64,000 bases of DNA. Source: Pseudomonadota bacterium (GTDB lineage Bacteria > Pseudomonadota > Gammaproteobacteria > Steroidobacterales > Steroidobacteraceae). The stretch spans positions 1 to 64,000 of the forward strand of contig JAFEDS010000024.1 of NCBI GenBank assembly GCA_018241505.1. The letters run 5' to 3'. Within the stretch, counting starts at the first letter, position 1. Every line of letters begins with the position of its first letter. This document shows positions 42,708-52,569 of the stretch, piece after piece. Under the pieces are notes generated by a model. The model saw nothing but the letters and a program-made list of their open reading frames with translations, was not told where the DNA came from and did not search any database. Both the position numbers and the translations under genes were made by a program.

Positions 42708-43570
42708 CCAGATGGCTTCTTGTCGGGTGTCTGACCTTGACGGCGTCCGCAACGGCGGCGCCCCTCTCGATTCCCGATGACACCGGCAAGACGGTTACGC
42801 TTCCGGCCATCCCGACTCGCATCGTCAGCCTCGCTCCCGGGGCGACGGAAATGCTGTTCGCTGCCGGTGCCGGCAAACATGTAATCGCGGCTGTCGATTT
42901 CTCGGACGAGCCACCCGCAGCGAAGCTCGTGCCCCGCATTGGCGACGTTGTGGCCATTGACATGGAAAAGCTGGTGGCGATACGTCCTGAGGTCGCAGTC
43001 GTCTGGCCAGGCGGCGGCAACCCCGCTCAAATCGAGGAAATCAACCGGCTACACATTCCGATGTACGGCCAGCAAGTCAACACATTGGCGGATATTCCCG
43101 GCTCATTGCGCCGGTTGGGGGTATTGGCGGGTACTAGCGAGACGGCCGAGCAGGCCGCGCGAAATATTGAAGCAAGGCTCGCGGCTCTTGCCCGGACGTA
43201 CGGAAATGGTCGCCACCCCAGCGTCTTGATGGAAGTCTGGAATCACCCGTTCTACACGGTTGGTGGCTCGCACCTGATCAGCGATGCATTGAAAGCCTGT
43301 GGTGCCAGAAACGTGTTCGGTGATCTGAGGGAGCTTGGGCCGGTCATTGATGTGGAGGCCGTTGTTGCACGCGATCCCGACATCATCGTCGCGGCCGCTC
43401 CGCAGGGCGCGGGGCTGGAATGGCTGGCAGACTGGAAGCGATTTACAACACTACGCGCCGTACGCAAAGGTAATCTGATTGCCTTTGAAGATCAGCGCCT
43501 GACGCGACTGGGGCCCAGCGTCGTCGACGCAACGGAGGGCCTTTGCAAGGCACTGGCGAAAGCGCACTGA
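42704..43570 (+). CDS. BtuF-like cobalamin/metallophore-binding protein
   Basis: A 288-residue periplasmic substrate-binding protein of the BtuF/FecB cluster. A signal peptide (LLVGCLTLTASATAAP) is followed by IPTRIVSLAPGATEMLFAAGAG, a typical first lobe, and by LMEVWNHPFYTVGGSHLISDAL, IDVEAVVARDPDIIVAAAP in the second. Cobalamin- or haem/iron-chelate binding is the usual role. It overlaps the outer-membrane factor gene by 4 bp, an uncommon place for it: no BtuCD permease or ATPase lies nearby. Confidence 0.85.
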   Translation: MTRWLLVGCLTLTASATAAPLSIPDDTGKTVTLPAIPTRIVSLAPGATEMLFAAGAGKHVIAAVDFSDEPPAAKLVPRIGDVVAIDMEKLVAIRPEVAVVWPGGGNPAQIEEINRLHIPMYGQQVNTLADIPGSLRRLGVLAGTSETAEQAARNIEARLAALARTYGNGRHPSVLMEVWNHPFYTVGGSHLISDALKACGARNVFGDLRELGPVIDVEAVVARDPDIIVAAAPQGAGLEWLADWKRFTTLRAVRKGNLIAFEDQRLTRLGPSVVDATEGLCKALAKAH

Positions 43571-43598
43571 ACCGGCAGCCAGCGCGCCACGCCGCCGA

Positions 43599-44081
43599 TC
43601 AATCCCTGAAATTGTTGAACTGCAACGGCGTTTCCAACTTCGCTCCGCGCAGCATCTGAATCACTGCCTGCAGGTCATCCCGGCTCTTGCCAGTCACGCG
43701 GACCTTCTCGCCCTGCAGGGCGGAGGTTACCTTCAACTTCGAGTCCTTGATCAGCTTCGAGATTTTTCTCGCCGCATCCGCATCGATCCCCTCCTTGAAC
43801 ACCACGTCCTGTTTGGCTGAGCCCAGGTCCACCTGGGGATCCTGGATATCCATGTACGCGAGATCGATGCCGCGCTTGGAGCAGCGCAAGGTCAGGATAT
43901 CGAGCATCTGTTTGAGCTGAAATTCCACCTGGGCCTTCAGGGTGACGGTCTTGTCCAGCAGCTCGAACGTCGCGCCCGTCTCTTTGAAATCGAAACGCTG
44001 CGCCAGCTCCCGATTGGCCTGGTCGACCGCGTTGGTCAATTCGTGCTTGTTGAGCTCTGAAACAACATCAAATGAGGGCAT
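43599..44081 (-). CDS. yajQ: YajQ-family nucleotide-binding protein
   Basis: A 160-residue YajQ/DUF520 protein: [17 protein letters not shown] at the start, [15 protein letters not shown], then [20 protein letters not shown] near the C-terminus. Xanthomonas and Pseudomonas members bind cyclic di-GMP and act as co-regulators; in others binding of nucleotides or RNA is reported. The window's several cyclic-di-GMP genes make such a role possible. It lies 11 bp after the small conserved gene on the same strand with a GGAG site. Confidence 0.93.
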   Translation of the reverse strand: MPSFDVVSELNKHELTNAVDQANRELAQRFDFKETGATFELLDKTVTLKAQVEFQLKQMLDILTLRCSKRGIDLAYMDIQDPQVDLGSAKQDVVFKEGIDADAARKISKLIKDSKLKVTSALQGEKVRVTGKSRDDLQAVIQMLRGAKLETPLQFNNFRD

Positions 44082-44092
44082 CGGATTCTCCG

Positions 44093-44440
44093 CTACTTCT
44101 CGGACGCCTTTCTGACCTCCGCCTCGAGCTTCTTGCGATTCTTGCGCGCGAGCTCCATGAACCGCGGCGTAGGGCCCACGTCCTCGTACACGGGATCGCC
44201 TTGCTCATCCGTGGAAATTACCTTCGGTCCCGCCACGTAGGGCATCGCAGTGGCAATCTCCTGCAGCGCCGCCCCGAGCAAATCAGTAATCAATTGCTCC
44301 GGCGTCCGTCCCGGGAACATCTCCACCAGCGCGTGCAATTGAGCCGCATCATCGACCGGCAGCCGGACGGCATATTCCGTCACCGTTCGCGGTGCGGTAG
44401 CCGTCTCCCGCCAGGACTCGAGCAGCGTTTTGAAACTCAC
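44093..44440 (-). CDS. Small conserved protein ('type 1 pili tip component'-like)
   Basis: A 115-residue soluble protein resembling a gammaproteobacterial family often labelled pilin-assembly or pili-tip protein in Pseudomonas, without good functional support. Key stretch: [40 protein letters not shown], then [20 protein letters not shown] and a basic C-terminal helix. The start GTG 44440 has GGTGGAG six bases upstream; GTG 44452 is the alternative. The stop is 11 bp before yajQ. Confidence 0.6.
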   Translation of the reverse strand: MSFKTLLESWRETATAPRTVTEYAVRLPVDDAAQLHALVEMFPGRTPEQLITDLLGAALQEIATAMPYVAGPKVISTDEQGDPVYEDVGPTPRFMELARKNRKKLEAEVRKASEK

Positions 44441-44457
44441 AGGCAACTCCACCTCAA

Positions 44458-44487
44458 TTGACCAGGAGCCCCTATTGTAGGCATACT
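44458..44487 (+). promoter_or_regulatory. Candidate trp promoter
   Basis: TTGACC (44458-44463), an 18-nt spacer, then CATACT (44482-44487). It would start transcription only a few bases before the leader-peptide ATG at 44497, which has no visible Shine-Dalgarno site, so the true start could lie further upstream. Confidence 0.35.
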
Positions 44488-44496
44488 CGTTCGCAC

Positions 44497-44550
44497 ATGT
44501 TTCAGCAGCACCTCATTTCCCGCACGGCCTGGTGGTGGCGCAACTCCTGA
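44497..44550 (+). CDS. trpL: trp leader peptide TrpL (17 aa)
   Basis: A short frame encoding MFQQHLISRTAWWWRNS, with three consecutive TGG tryptophan codons at 44530-44538. It lies 128 bp upstream of trpE and is followed by hairpins and a terminator, the classical layout for ribosome-mediated attenuation. Ribosome stalling at the Trp codons would cover the 44543-44547 segment and leave 44552-44559 free to pair downstream. Confidence 0.88.
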   Translation: MFQQHLISRTAWWWRNS

Positions 44551-44633
44551 CGGAGTGGGCCCCGTTCGCTGCTTTTACACTTAAGTTTTTTCTAGCGAAA
44601 ACCCATCTCCGGTAACCCCGAGATGGGTTTTTT
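44543..44633 (+). promoter_or_regulatory. trp attenuator: alternative hairpins
   Basis: Segment 1 ACTCC (44543-44547) pairs with GGAGT (44552-44556), with the leader stop codon in the loop: a pause hairpin. Segment 2 GGAGTGGG (44552-44559) can instead pair with segment 3 CCCATCTCC (44602-44610) with one bulge: an antiterminator. Segment 3 with segment 4 forms the terminator at 44598-44633. The pairings exclude one another, so low Trp-tRNA should favour read-through into trpE. Confidence 0.82.
44598..44633 (+). terminator. trp attenuator terminator
   Basis: A 12-bp perfect stem, AAAACCCATCTC (44598-44609) with GAGATGGGTTTT (44620-44631), a 10-nt loop and a run of six T (44628-44633). This is a strong intrinsic terminator, 45 bp before the trpE start. 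Confidence 0.9.
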
Positions 44634-44677
44634 GCGTTTGGCGACCCAGTTTTAGGCAAGAGTAAGGAGTCCTGGCG

Positions 44678-46057
44678 TTGAAACCGCCCTTCGACATATC
44701 TGGTGACCTCGATACGCCGGTTTCGGCGTTCATGAAGCTGGCGTCGTTCTCGCCACGCTTCCTGCTCGAGAGCGTCGAAGGTGGCGAGCGGTTGGCCCGC
44801 TACTCCTTCATAGGCTTTGGTGACGGGCTGGAAGTGAAGCTGGATCGTGATGGCCTCACGATTGGACGCGAGCGCAGACCGGTACCTGCGACCAGCGTCG
44901 AGCTGCTGGATGCATTGCGCTACGCACTGAAACTCGCGCCGACCCCCGAGCCGCATATAGCTGGGGTACCTCTAGCGGGCGGGCTGGTCGGGTACTCGTC
45001 ATACGATGTAGTGCGTTTCTTCGAGCGACTGCCCGCACGAATTCAAAGTGATACCCCAGCCCTACACTACATCGCGCCTCGCTCCCTTCTCGTTTTTGAT
45101 CACCTCACCCGCGGAATTGCCCTGGTCCATGCCGGCTCTGAGGAAGAGCGTCAGTCGTTGCGAAAGGAAGTCATACGAGCGCTCCGCGGTGCACTTCCGA
45201 ACGGTAAGCGATCTGGGCGTTACTCGGAGCCCACGCAGACATACACGCGGAAAGACTACCTGGCGGGGGTGAAGCGGACGCAGGAGTACATCGCCTCAGG
45301 TGACGTCTATCAGTTGGTTCTGTCTGCACGGTTCTCAGGGCGACATGAGATCGACCCATTCCAGGCGTATCGTGCGCTGCGTCTCATCAATCCCTCGCCC
45401 TACATGTACTACTGTGCGCTCGGCGATGTAACAGTTGTCGGGTCATCTCCCGAGGCGCTGGTCAAACTCAAGGGAGGTCTCGCCCAACTTCGGCCCATTG
45501 CGGGCACTCGCCCACGCTCTGACGATGTCGAAATCGACACCGCACGGGAAGCTGAGCTGCGCGCCGATCCCAAAGAGAACGCCGAACATGTGATGCTCGT
45601 CGATCTCGCTCGCAATGATCTCGGCCGCGTTGCCAGCGCCGGCAGCGTGCGTGTTGAACCCTATCGCGCCATCGAACGCTATAGTCACGTGATGCACATG
45701 GTCAGTGGTGTGCATGGACAGTTGGCGCTGGGCACCGATGCGTTCGATTTGTTTGCCGCGGCGTTTCCTGCAGGGACTCTGGTTGGCGCACCTAAGGTGC
45801 GCGCCATGCAGATCATCGACGAACTGGAGCCCACCAACCGCGGCCTGTATGGCGGCACGGTCGGCTATTTCGGCGCGGGAGGCGACATGGATCATGCCAT
45901 CACCATCCGCACGCTCGTGTTCAATGGAGACGAATACAGCTTCCAGGCGGGAGCCGGCATTGTCGCCGACAGCGTGCCCGAAACCGAATACGAAGAAGTC
46001 CTCGCCAAGAGCGGTTCCATGGTGCGAGGGCTGGAGCTCGTAGGGAACGGTCTATGA
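44678..46057 (+). CDS. trpE: Anthranilate synthase component I
   Basis: A 459-residue enzyme making anthranilate from chorismate with TrpG. The feedback-binding motif [16 protein letters not shown] is near the N-terminus (about 30). The chorismate domain has [43 protein letters not shown] and [18 protein letters not shown]. The start is TTG at 44678 with AAGGAG eight bases upstream. It is shorter by roughly 30 N-terminal residues than most bacterial TrpE proteins, but all functional motifs are kept. Expression should be set by the attenuator just upstream. Confidence 0.92.
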   Translation: MKPPFDISGDLDTPVSAFMKLASFSPRFLLESVEGGERLARYSFIGFGDGLEVKLDRDGLTIGRERRPVPATSVELLDALRYALKLAPTPEPHIAGVPLAGGLVGYSSYDVVRFFERLPARIQSDTPALHYIAPRSLLVFDHLTRGIALVHAGSEEERQSLRKEVIRALRGALPNGKRSGRYSEPTQTYTRKDYLAGVKRTQEYIASGDVYQLVLSARFSGRHEIDPFQAYRALRLINPSPYMYYCALGDVTVVGSSPEALVKLKGGLAQLRPIAGTRPRSDDVEIDTAREAELRADPKENAEHVMLVDLARNDLGRVASAGSVRVEPYRAIERYSHVMHMVSGVHGQLALGTDAFDLFAAAFPAGTLVGAPKVRAMQIIDELEPTNRGLYGGTVGYFGAGGDMDHAITIRTLVFNGDEYSFQAGAGIVADSVPETEYEEVLAKSGSMVRGLELVGNGL

Positions 46058-46674
46058 AGCCTCATCTGCTGTTGATCGACAACTACGATTCCTTCACCTA
46101 CAACCTGGTGCAGGCGTTCCTGATGTTGGGAGCCGAGGTGCAGGTCTATCGCAACGATGCCATAACACCCGAAGCAGCCCGCAAGCTTCAACCGTCGCAC
46201 CTGTGTATATCGCCCGGACCGGGTACGCCTTACGATGCCGGCGTGTCCATGGACATGATTCGCGCGTTCGCCGGTTCGATTCCGGTGTTCGGGGTCTGCC
46301 TCGGACATCAGTCGATTGTCGAGGTGTTCGGCGGCAAAGTCGTCCGGGCCGGCCGGCTGATGCACGGAAAGACTTCGGTCGTCGAACACGATGGCCGCGG
46401 GCTTTTTGCCGGCTTGCCGCAACCTTGCGAAGTCGGCCGGTATCATTCGCTCATTGCCGAGCCGGCGAGCCTGCCCCAACAGATTGAGGTGACCGCACGC
46501 ACGCCCGAGGGTGAAATCATGGGCGTTCGTCACTGCACCCTGATGGTGGAGGGCGTGCAGTTTCATCCGGAAAGCATCCTGACCCCGGATGGCCCGCGAT
46601 TGATGCGCAACTTCCTGGAGCTCAGCGGCGGCCTACGCAATAGAGTTGGAGTGACCGATGCCTCCGTCGCGTGA
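46054..46674 (+). CDS. trpG: Anthranilate synthase component II (glutamine amidotransferase)
   Basis: A 206-residue class I glutamine amidotransferase supplying ammonia to Trp[15 protein letters not shown] starts the protein; [11 protein letters not shown], the nucleophile Cys in [12 protein letters not shown], and the His-Glu pair in [11 protein letters not shown] complete the triad. It overlaps trpE by 4 bp and is separate from trpD (not fused as in enteric bacteria). Confidence 0.95.
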   Translation: MKPHLLLIDNYDSFTYNLVQAFLMLGAEVQVYRNDAITPEAARKLQPSHLCISPGPGTPYDAGVSMDMIRAFAGSIPVFGVCLGHQSIVEVFGGKVVRAGRLMHGKTSVVEHDGRGLFAGLPQPCEVGRYHSLIAEPASLPQQIEVTARTPEGEIMGVRHCTLMVEGVQFHPESILTPDGPRLMRNFLELSGGLRNRVGVTDASVA

Positions 46675-47695
46675 GACCTTGGAAAAGCTGCTCAACCGGC
46701 GCAGCTTGAGTGAGTCGGAATCCGAGGACCTGTTGTACCAGTTGACGGATCCTACGGGCTCACAGGCAATGGCGGGCGCCGTGCTCGCGGCGCTGCGCAC
46801 CAAGGGCGTGAACGCGGACGAGGTCCGGGGTTTCGCCAAGGGTATGCGCCGGCTCGCGCGTCGCCCGCAGATATCCCCGGATGTGCGCGGTATCGATGTT
46901 GTGGGTACCGGTGGCGACTCATCGGGCAGTGTCAACATTTCAACGGGCACCGCACTGCTGACAGCAGCCTGTGGCGTGCCGGTGCTCAAACACGGAAACC
47001 GCTCAGTCTCGAGCCGTGCCGGCAGCGCCGACGTACTCGAAGCGTTGGGGCTGAAGATTCCACTCGATGAGAAGCAGGCGGCGGATTGTCTGGCGAGCTG
47101 CGGATTCACATTTTTATTTGCGCCGCACTTCCATCCGGCCATGAAAACGGTGGCACCGGTACGCAACGCGTTGGGCGTACGCACGATCTTCAACATCCTG
47201 GGGCCGCTGATGAATCCGGCAACCCCGCCGTTTCACCTCATCGGCGCCTACAGCCTCGACATTGCCCGCCTCATTGCGGACACCTTGGCCGGAATGGAGA
47301 TCGAGCGGACGTTTGTAGTCCATGGCGCGGAAGGTTGGGACGAGCCCACGCCCATCGGCTCGTTTACGGTCTTCGATGTGCGCCCGGGCCGAGTGGATAT
47401 GCAGATCCGGATGCCCGGAGACTACGGGCTGAAGACCTGCCAGGCATCCGAGCTTGCCGGCGGCGACGCGAGTCACAATGCCAGGGCCCTCGAGGCCGTG
47501 TTCAGTGGCCAGGATCGGGGCGCCCACCGCGATTGCCTGCTGTTGGGAACCGCATTGGCGCTCGAAGTGGTCGGGCATACGAGCTCGCCCCGGGAGGGTG
47601 TTGAAATCGCCGCCGCGGCCATTGACAGTGGCAAGGCCCGGCAGACTTTGCAGTCACTGCTGGCATTCTCAAAGACCGCGGAGGCCGCTTCATGA
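46658..47695 (+). CDS. trpD: Anthranilate phosphoribosyltransferase
   Basis: A 345-residue enzyme adding phosphoribose from PRPP to anthranilate. The PRPP motif [41 protein letters not shown] and [18 protein letters not shown] are clear. The start overlaps trpG by 17 bp. Length is normal for a free-standing TrpD. Confidence 0.95.
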   Translation: MPPSRETLEKLLNRRSLSESESEDLLYQLTDPTGSQAMAGAVLAALRTKGVNADEVRGFAKGMRRLARRPQISPDVRGIDVVGTGGDSSGSVNISTGTALLTAACGVPVLKHGNRSVSSRAGSADVLEALGLKIPLDEKQAADCLASCGFTFLFAPHFHPAMKTVAPVRNALGVRTIFNILGPLMNPATPPFHLIGAYSLDIARLIADTLAGMEIERTFVVHGAEGWDEPTPIGSFTVFDVRPGRVDMQIRMPGDYGLKTCQASELAGGDASHNARALEAVFSGQDRGAHRDCLLLGTALALEVVGHTSSPREGVEIAAAAIDSGKARQTLQSLLAFSKTAEAAS

Positions 47696-48618
47696 GCGAC
47701 TTTCTCGCACAAATGGCCGCCAGCAGCCGCGATCGGTTGGAAGCCGCTCGGCGCACCCGCTCAGAAGCCGCGCTGTTGCAAACCGCGCAATCCATGCCAC
47801 CACCCGCCCGGTTGATTACCCACCCGGCGCGCTTCGACTTGATTGCCGAGCTCAAACTCCGTTCGCCGGCGGTTGGCCAGCTAAAGGCCGGCACCGAAGA
47901 TGTGACTGCTCGCGTAACCACTTACGCACGAGCAGGTGCCGCCGCCGTCTCCGTGTTGACCGAGCCGAGCCGCTTCGACGGCTCGATGGACCATTTGGAG
48001 CAGGCCACGGACGCCTTGGCGCCCTTGAAGATCCCCGCCATGCGCAAGGACTTTCTCGTCGACCCGTACCAGGTGCTCGAGGCGCGGGTGGCGGGCGCCG
48101 GCGGCGTGCTGGTGATCATCCGAATGATGTCACGATCGGGTATCCAGGAGATGTTGGAGTGCGCGAACCAGCTCGGGTTGTTTGTTCTGCTGGAGGCGTT
48201 TGACGAAGCGGACATCGAAGTGATGCACCGGGTGCTTGCCCCCGGCGTGGGCCCGCGCCGCCACGCAGAGCCGGCCACCGGCCCTGCTGTCGCCGCTGAC
48301 GGTGCGAGCGCCACTGGTGCTACTGTCTCCGCCAGCGCCGCCCTGATTCCCGCCGCTCCCGTCCTGGCCGGTCTCAACTGCCGCGACCTCACCACGCTAC
48401 AGATCGTGCCCCCGCGTTTGGTCGAGTTGGCCCCCCTCCTGCCCAAACATGTTCCCCGTGTAGCGGAAAGTGGCGTAACGACTCCAGAAGACGCCGCGCG
48501 CGTAGCGGCGGTCGGCTACGAGCTCGCCCTGGTCGGAAGCGCCCTCATGCAGGGCGGCGATCCCCATACTCTCGCCGCCGCCATGCTCAATGCCGGTCGC
48601 AAAAGCCATCGCCCATGA
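47692..48618 (+). CDS. trpC: Indole-3-glycerol-phosphate synthase with Ala-rich insert
   Basis: A 308-residue TIM-barrel enzyme closing the indole ring. The N-terminus LIAELKLRSPAVGQL has the catalytic Lys region, followed by AVSVLTEPSRFDGSMDHL, RKDFLVDPYQVLEARVAGA, LNCRDLTTLQI, and VAESGVTTPEDAARVA. Between about residues 182 and 215 an Ala/Pro/Thr-rich segment of roughly 30 residues (PGVGPRRHAEPATGPAV and onward) sits where ordinary TrpC proteins have a short helix-strand connection; it probably forms a surface loop. It is a separate gene, not fused to trpF. Confidence 0.92.
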   Translation: MSDFLAQMAASSRDRLEAARRTRSEAALLQTAQSMPPPARLITHPARFDLIAELKLRSPAVGQLKAGTEDVTARVTTYARAGAAAVSVLTEPSRFDGSMDHLEQATDALAPLKIPAMRKDFLVDPYQVLEARVAGAGGVLVIIRMMSRSGIQEMLECANQLGLFVLLEAFDEADIEVMHRVLAPGVGPRRHAEPATGPAVAADGASATGATVSASAALIPAAPVLAGLNCRDLTTLQIVPPRLVELAPLLPKHVPRVAESGVTTPEDAARVAAVGYELALVGSALMQGGDPHTLAAAMLNAGRKSHRP

Positions 48619-49232
48619 CCCAGGGCCAACGAACCACCCGGTGGATCAAGATCTGCGGCATGACCACACCGGAGGCCGTCGAGGCGTGCCTGCAAGCCCA
48701 GGTCGACGCCATCGGCTTCGTGTTTGCCGAGTCTGTACGCCAGGTGACACCTGCCAAGGCCGCGAGCCTGGCGGCACCGGCCCGTGGCCGAGCTGTCTGC
48801 ACGGCCGTCACACGCCACCCCACGCAGCAGTCAATCGACGAAATCATTGAAGTATTTCAGCCCGATCTGCTACAAACAGACAGCGATGACCTGCGCGGCC
48901 TGCGCTTGCCGCCCCAGCTTTCACTGCTTCCTGTCTTTCGCCGGTGGGACGGTGACGTCCGAACTCTGCCGTCACGGCTGCTGTTCGAAGGCCACACCAG
49001 TGGCAGCGGAACCCCCGCCGACTGGAGGACCGCGAACCAACTCGCGCGCCAATCGGAATTGATCCTGGCGGGTGGCCTGAGCGCAGCCAACGTTGCAACC
49101 GCCATCGCCGCAGTCAACCCGTTTGGCGTTGACGTATCCAGTGGTGTTGAAGAACGCCCTGGCATCAAGAGCCCGGTTCAGATCGCGCGCTTTGTGGAAG
49201 TCGCGCGGCACAGTTTTCAGGAGAAAACATGA
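48615..49232 (+). CDS. trpF: Phosphoribosylanthranilate isomerase
   Basis: A 205-residue TIM-barrel isomerase. [20 protein letters not shown] opens the protein with the catalytic Cys; [14 protein letters not shown] follows; the phosphate-binding end is [14 protein letters not shown] and [18 protein letters not shown], with the catalytic Asp in VDVSSG. It overlaps trpC and trpB by 4 bp on each side. Confidence 0.94.
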   Translation: MTQGQRTTRWIKICGMTTPEAVEACLQAQVDAIGFVFAESVRQVTPAKAASLAAPARGRAVCTAVTRHPTQQSIDEIIEVFQPDLLQTDSDDLRGLRLPPQLSLLPVFRRWDGDVRTLPSRLLFEGHTSGSGTPADWRTANQLARQSELILAGGLSAANVATAIAAVNPFGVDVSSGVEERPGIKSPVQIARFVEVARHSFQEKT

Positions 49233-50467
49233 CAGCCCCTCAATTCGACAGCGAGCGTCTGCTCGCTGACTCCATCGCCGGCAAATTCCCGGACGCCCAG
49301 GGCCGGTTCGGCCCCTTCGGCGGCCGCTATGTGCCCGAGACGCTCATTCCCGCCCTCGAGCGCCTCGAGGAGGGCATTCGCAAACACCTGCACGCCAGCG
49401 ACTTTCAGGCTGAGTACAAACAGCAGCTCAAGAGCTGGATCGGCCGGCCGACGGCGCTGACCTACTGTGCACGGCTTTCGGAGCGTTGGGGTGCCAAGAT
49501 CTGGTTGAAGCGCGAGGACCTCGCCCATACCGGCGCGCACAAGATCAACAACGCGATCGGACAGGCGTTGCTTGCCAAGCGTCTCGGCGCCAAGCGCATC
49601 ATTGCGGAGACCGGTGCCGGACAGCATGGTGTGGCCAGCGCTGCTGCCTGCGCCCGTGTAGGGTTGCCTTGTGTCGTCTATATGGGCTCTGTCGACATGG
49701 AGCGCCAGGCCCCCAACGTTGGGCGCATGCGGCTCCTGGGCGCGGAAGTCATACCTGTGACGAACGGTGACAAGACCCTGCGTGCTGCAATCGACGAGGC
49801 GCTACGTGCCTGGGTGTCCGACCCCCTGGATACCTTCTACATTATCGGCTCTGCCGTCGGGCCCCATCCGTTTCCCTACCTGGTTCGCGAGCTCCAGGCT
49901 GTGATCGGGCGTGAAGCGCGTACCCAGATGCTGGAGGAGGCAGGTGGGCTGCCGGACGTCCTGATTGCGTGCGTGGGCGGCGGATCCAACTCCATCGGCG
50001 CATTCCATGCCTTTGTTCCGGAGAAGTCAGTCGCTATCATCGGTGTTGAAGCCGGTGGCCGCGGCAAGGGCCTCGGCGACAACGCGGCGACCCTGTCGTA
50101 CGGCAGTCCCGGTGTGTTGCAAGGTAGTTTCTCAATGTTGCTGCAGGATCAGGATGGCCAGATCCAGGAGACTCACTCCGTCTCGGCCGGCCTGGACTAT
50201 CCGGGCGTAGGCCCGGAGCATGCGCTGCTGTTGGCAGCCGGACGGGTGCGTTATCAGTCCGCATCGGATGAAGACGCGCTCGAGGCCGTGAAGGCTCTGA
50301 GTGAAACCGAGGGAATCCTCCCTGCGCTCGAAAGCGCGCATGCGCTCGTCGGCGCCAAACAATGGGCGCAGAAGAATCCGGGTGGCCGGATCCTCGTATG
50401 CCTGTCGGGTCGGGGCGATAAAGACATGCCGACTCTCCAAAGCACGTTGCTGGCAGGTGCGCGATGA
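49229..50467 (+). CDS. trpB: Tryptophan synthase beta chain
   Basis: A 412-residue PLP enzyme. Signature segments: [19 protein letters not shown], the PLP lysine in [52 protein letters not shown] (phosphate loop), and a C-terminal [12 protein letters not shown]. It condenses indole from TrpA with serine. It overlaps trpF and trpA by 4 bp. Confidence 0.96.
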   Translation: MTAPQFDSERLLADSIAGKFPDAQGRFGPFGGRYVPETLIPALERLEEGIRKHLHASDFQAEYKQQLKSWIGRPTALTYCARLSERWGAKIWLKREDLAHTGAHKINNAIGQALLAKRLGAKRIIAETGAGQHGVASAAACARVGLPCVVYMGSVDMERQAPNVGRMRLLGAEVIPVTNGDKTLRAAIDEALRAWVSDPLDTFYIIGSAVGPHPFPYLVRELQAVIGREARTQMLEEAGGLPDVLIACVGGGSNSIGAFHAFVPEKSVAIIGVEAGGRGKGLGDNAATLSYGSPGVLQGSFSMLLQDQDGQIQETHSVSAGLDYPGVGPEHALLLAAGRVRYQSASDEDALEAVKALSETEGILPALESAHALVGAKQWAQKNPGGRILVCLSGRGDKDMPTLQSTLLAGAR

Positions 50468-51237
50468 AACTCCGTGACAGCATCAGCGAGGCCCTGCGGG
50501 CGGCGAGCAAGAGTGGCGACCCGGCGTTGGTTGCGTTCCTCACGGCCGGGTATCCGAACAAGGAGCAGTTTCGCGAGCACCTGCAGGCCGTGGCGGCCGG
50601 TGCCGATGTCGTTGAAATTGGTGTGCCGTTCACCGATCCGATGGCGGATGGTGTGACTATTCAACGCTCGAGTCAGGCCGCGCTTGCGCAAGGCGTGAGC
50701 CTGAGATGGATTTTGCAGGAGCTCGAGGCAATGCCGCGTCTGAAGACGCCGCTCGTTCTCATGAGCTACCTGAATCCCCTGCTGGCCTTCGGTCTCGGCA
50801 AGCTCGCTGCCGCCGCCGCCCGAGCCAACGTCGCCGGCTTCATTGTGCCGGACCTTCCGCTCGATGAGGGCGCCGATCTGCGCCGGGCACTCGAGACCGA
50901 AGGTGTTGCCATGATCCAGATGGTGACCCCGGTGACCAAACCCGATCGCCTGAAGCAGCTCTGCGACAGCAGCCAGGGGTTTGTGTATGCGGTCACCATG
51001 ACCGGTACGACCGGTAAGAACGTGTCCATCCCGGCCGAGGTGATGGGCTACCTGGATCGCGTGCGCTCGCTGTCAAAAACGCCGGTTTGCGCCGGTTTCG
51101 GAATTCGCAGCCGCGAGCAGGTGGAGCTCCTGCGCGGACACGTCGATGGTGTTGTTGTCGGTTCCGCGCTCGTCGAAGTTCTCGAGCGCGGTGGGAATCC
51201 TACGGAGTGGCTGAGCACATTACGACCCAGGCCGTGA
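50464..51237 (+). CDS. trpA: Tryptophan synthase alpha chain
   Basis: A 257-residue TIM barrel cleaving indole-glycerol phosphate. It shows [36 protein letters not shown] with the catalytic Glu, [16 protein letters not shown] with the catalytic Asp, and [26 protein letters not shown]. Slightly short at the C-terminus for the family. Its last codons overlap the MFS gene as GTGA. Confidence 0.95.
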   Translation: MKLRDSISEALRAASKSGDPALVAFLTAGYPNKEQFREHLQAVAAGADVVEIGVPFTDPMADGVTIQRSSQAALAQGVSLRWILQELEAMPRLKTPLVLMSYLNPLLAFGLGKLAAAAARANVAGFIVPDLPLDEGADLRRALETEGVAMIQMVTPVTKPDRLKQLCDSSQGFVYAVTMTGTTGKNVSIPAEVMGYLDRVRSLSKTPVCAGFGIRSREQVELLRGHVDGVVVGSALVEVLERGGNPTEWLSTLRPRP

Positions 51238-52427
51238 CCCGCTATTGGAAGCTCGCGGCGCTCCTGGCCGCGATCTCCATGGTGAGTCCCTTTTCTATTG
51301 ATACGTTCTTCCCGTCGTTCCACGCCATCGCCGCTGACTTTGGCCTGAGCAAGTGGGCCGTCCAGCAAACCTTGACGGTCTACATGCTGCCCCTGTCGAT
51401 GATGTCCCTGGTGCAGGGACCCGTGTCCGATGCGTTGGGCCGGCGGCCGGTCATTCTCACGGGGTTGTGTGTCTACACGCTTGCGTCGGTCGGGTGTACG
51501 TTTGCACCCAACTTCACGACGCTGCTGATATTCCGGGCGCTGCAGGGAGTCAGCGCCGGCGTCGGCATGATTGTCGGGCGCGCGGTGATCCGCGATCTCT
51601 TCGAGGGCGCGCAGGCGCAGAAGCTGTTGAGCCTGGTGACCATGCTGTTTGCCTTTGCTCCCGCCGTGGCGCCCGTGATCGGCGGCTGGATCCACGTCAC
51701 GCTCGGCTGGCACGCGGTGTTTGGGTTCATGGCCCTGTTCGGTCTGTCGCTTGTGGTGGGCAGCTACCTGACCCTGCCCGAGACCCATCCCAAGGAGAAG
51801 CGGCCTCACCTGCACGTTGGGAATCTGGCGCGTACCGCGTGGTCAATCGTGCGCCATCGTGAGTTTCTCCTGCTCGCCGTTGCCATGGGCGCGAACTTCG
51901 CAGCCCTCATGAGCTTTGTGGCCGCGGCACCCTCGGTGGTGGTGGATCACTGGCATTTGGGCGAAACTCAATTTGCCAACCTGTTCATTCCCGTGATTGG
52001 CGGCCTCATCACCGCCGCGTTGGCCTCCGGCCGCATGGCGGGCCGCTTCACTTACGCGCAGCAGTCGCGGCTGGGTTTCATGTTGGCTTTGAGCGGCTCC
52101 GCCGTGATGACGCTGTTGTGCGCCTTGGTTGATTCACCGCCATTGCTCGTTCAGCAATCCAACATTGCGTTCATTGCATTCGGAGTGCAGCTCGCCGGCC
52201 CCACCTTGAGCCTGCGGATGCTCGACCTGTTTCCCCTGGCGCGCGGCTCGGCCGCCTCCGTGCAATCGTGTGTGTCGATTGCGATTTCCGCGCTGGTGTT
52301 CGGTTTCATATCGCCCATTCTGAGCGGCTCGATGCTGTCGCTCGCCGAAGGCTCGTTTCTGTCAGCCCTGGTCGGATTCGGCCTGTGGCGCCTGTCCCAA
52401 CACAGCGCGCAACGCCAATTAACCTAG
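51234..52427 (+). CDS. Bcr/CflA-type MFS exporter
   Basis: A 397-residue, 12-helix DHA1 transporter. The first helix is AALLAAISMVSPFSIDTFFPS, with the family's Asp; the A motif reads GPVSDALGRRPVI; a long helix-4/5 block LIFRALQGVSAGVGMIVGRAV follows. The chosen start is GTG 51234, sharing GTGA with the trpA stop like other junctions of this operon; GTG 51207 is an alternative with a GGAG-like site. Being the eighth structural gene of the trp operon, it could export tryptophan or a pathway intermediate, but its family mostly exports drugs and peptides. Confidence 0.85.
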   Translation: MTRYWKLAALLAAISMVSPFSIDTFFPSFHAIAADFGLSKWAVQQTLTVYMLPLSMMSLVQGPVSDALGRRPVILTGLCVYTLASVGCTFAPNFTTLLIFRALQGVSAGVGMIVGRAVIRDLFEGAQAQKLLSLVTMLFAFAPAVAPVIGGWIHVTLGWHAVFGFMALFGLSLVVGSYLTLPETHPKEKRPHLHVGNLARTAWSIVRHREFLLLAVAMGANFAALMSFVAAAPSVVVDHWHLGETQFANLFIPVIGGLITAALASGRMAGRFTYAQQSRLGFMLALSGSAVMTLLCALVDSPPLLVQQSNIAFIAFGVQLAGPTLSLRMLDLFPLARGSAASVQSCVSIAISALVFGFISPILSGSMLSLAEGSFLSALVGFGLWRLSQHSAQRQLT

Positions 52428-52541
52428 TGCGGATCCGTAGTAAGGCAGGTCGCGTCGGCCCTGCCGGCCACGGCCGGCCTGTCATCGTCAGCGATTCGGG
52501 AACGTTTCGCTCCCCGGCCGGCCGACCTGGAGTGTTCGAAT

Positions 52542-52555
52542 CGGACACCTGTCCG
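52542..52555. promoter_or_regulatory. Dyad upstream of the zinc-ribbon gene
   Basis: CGGACA (52542-52547), CC, TGTCCG (52550-52555), 14 bp before the ATG at 52570. It shares the outer CGGACA/TGTCCG arms with the hicAB dyad at 31454-31469, with a spacer two bases shorter. Confidence 0.35.
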
Positions 52556-52569
52556 TAATCGAGTGTAGT

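Noticed and set aside
52440-52525. Terminator for the trp-MFS operon at the GCCGGCC-rich stretch
   Set aside because: GCCGGCC/GGCCGGC at 52463-52478 can form only a short hairpin with a minimal loop and there is no T tract, so I do not call it a terminator.
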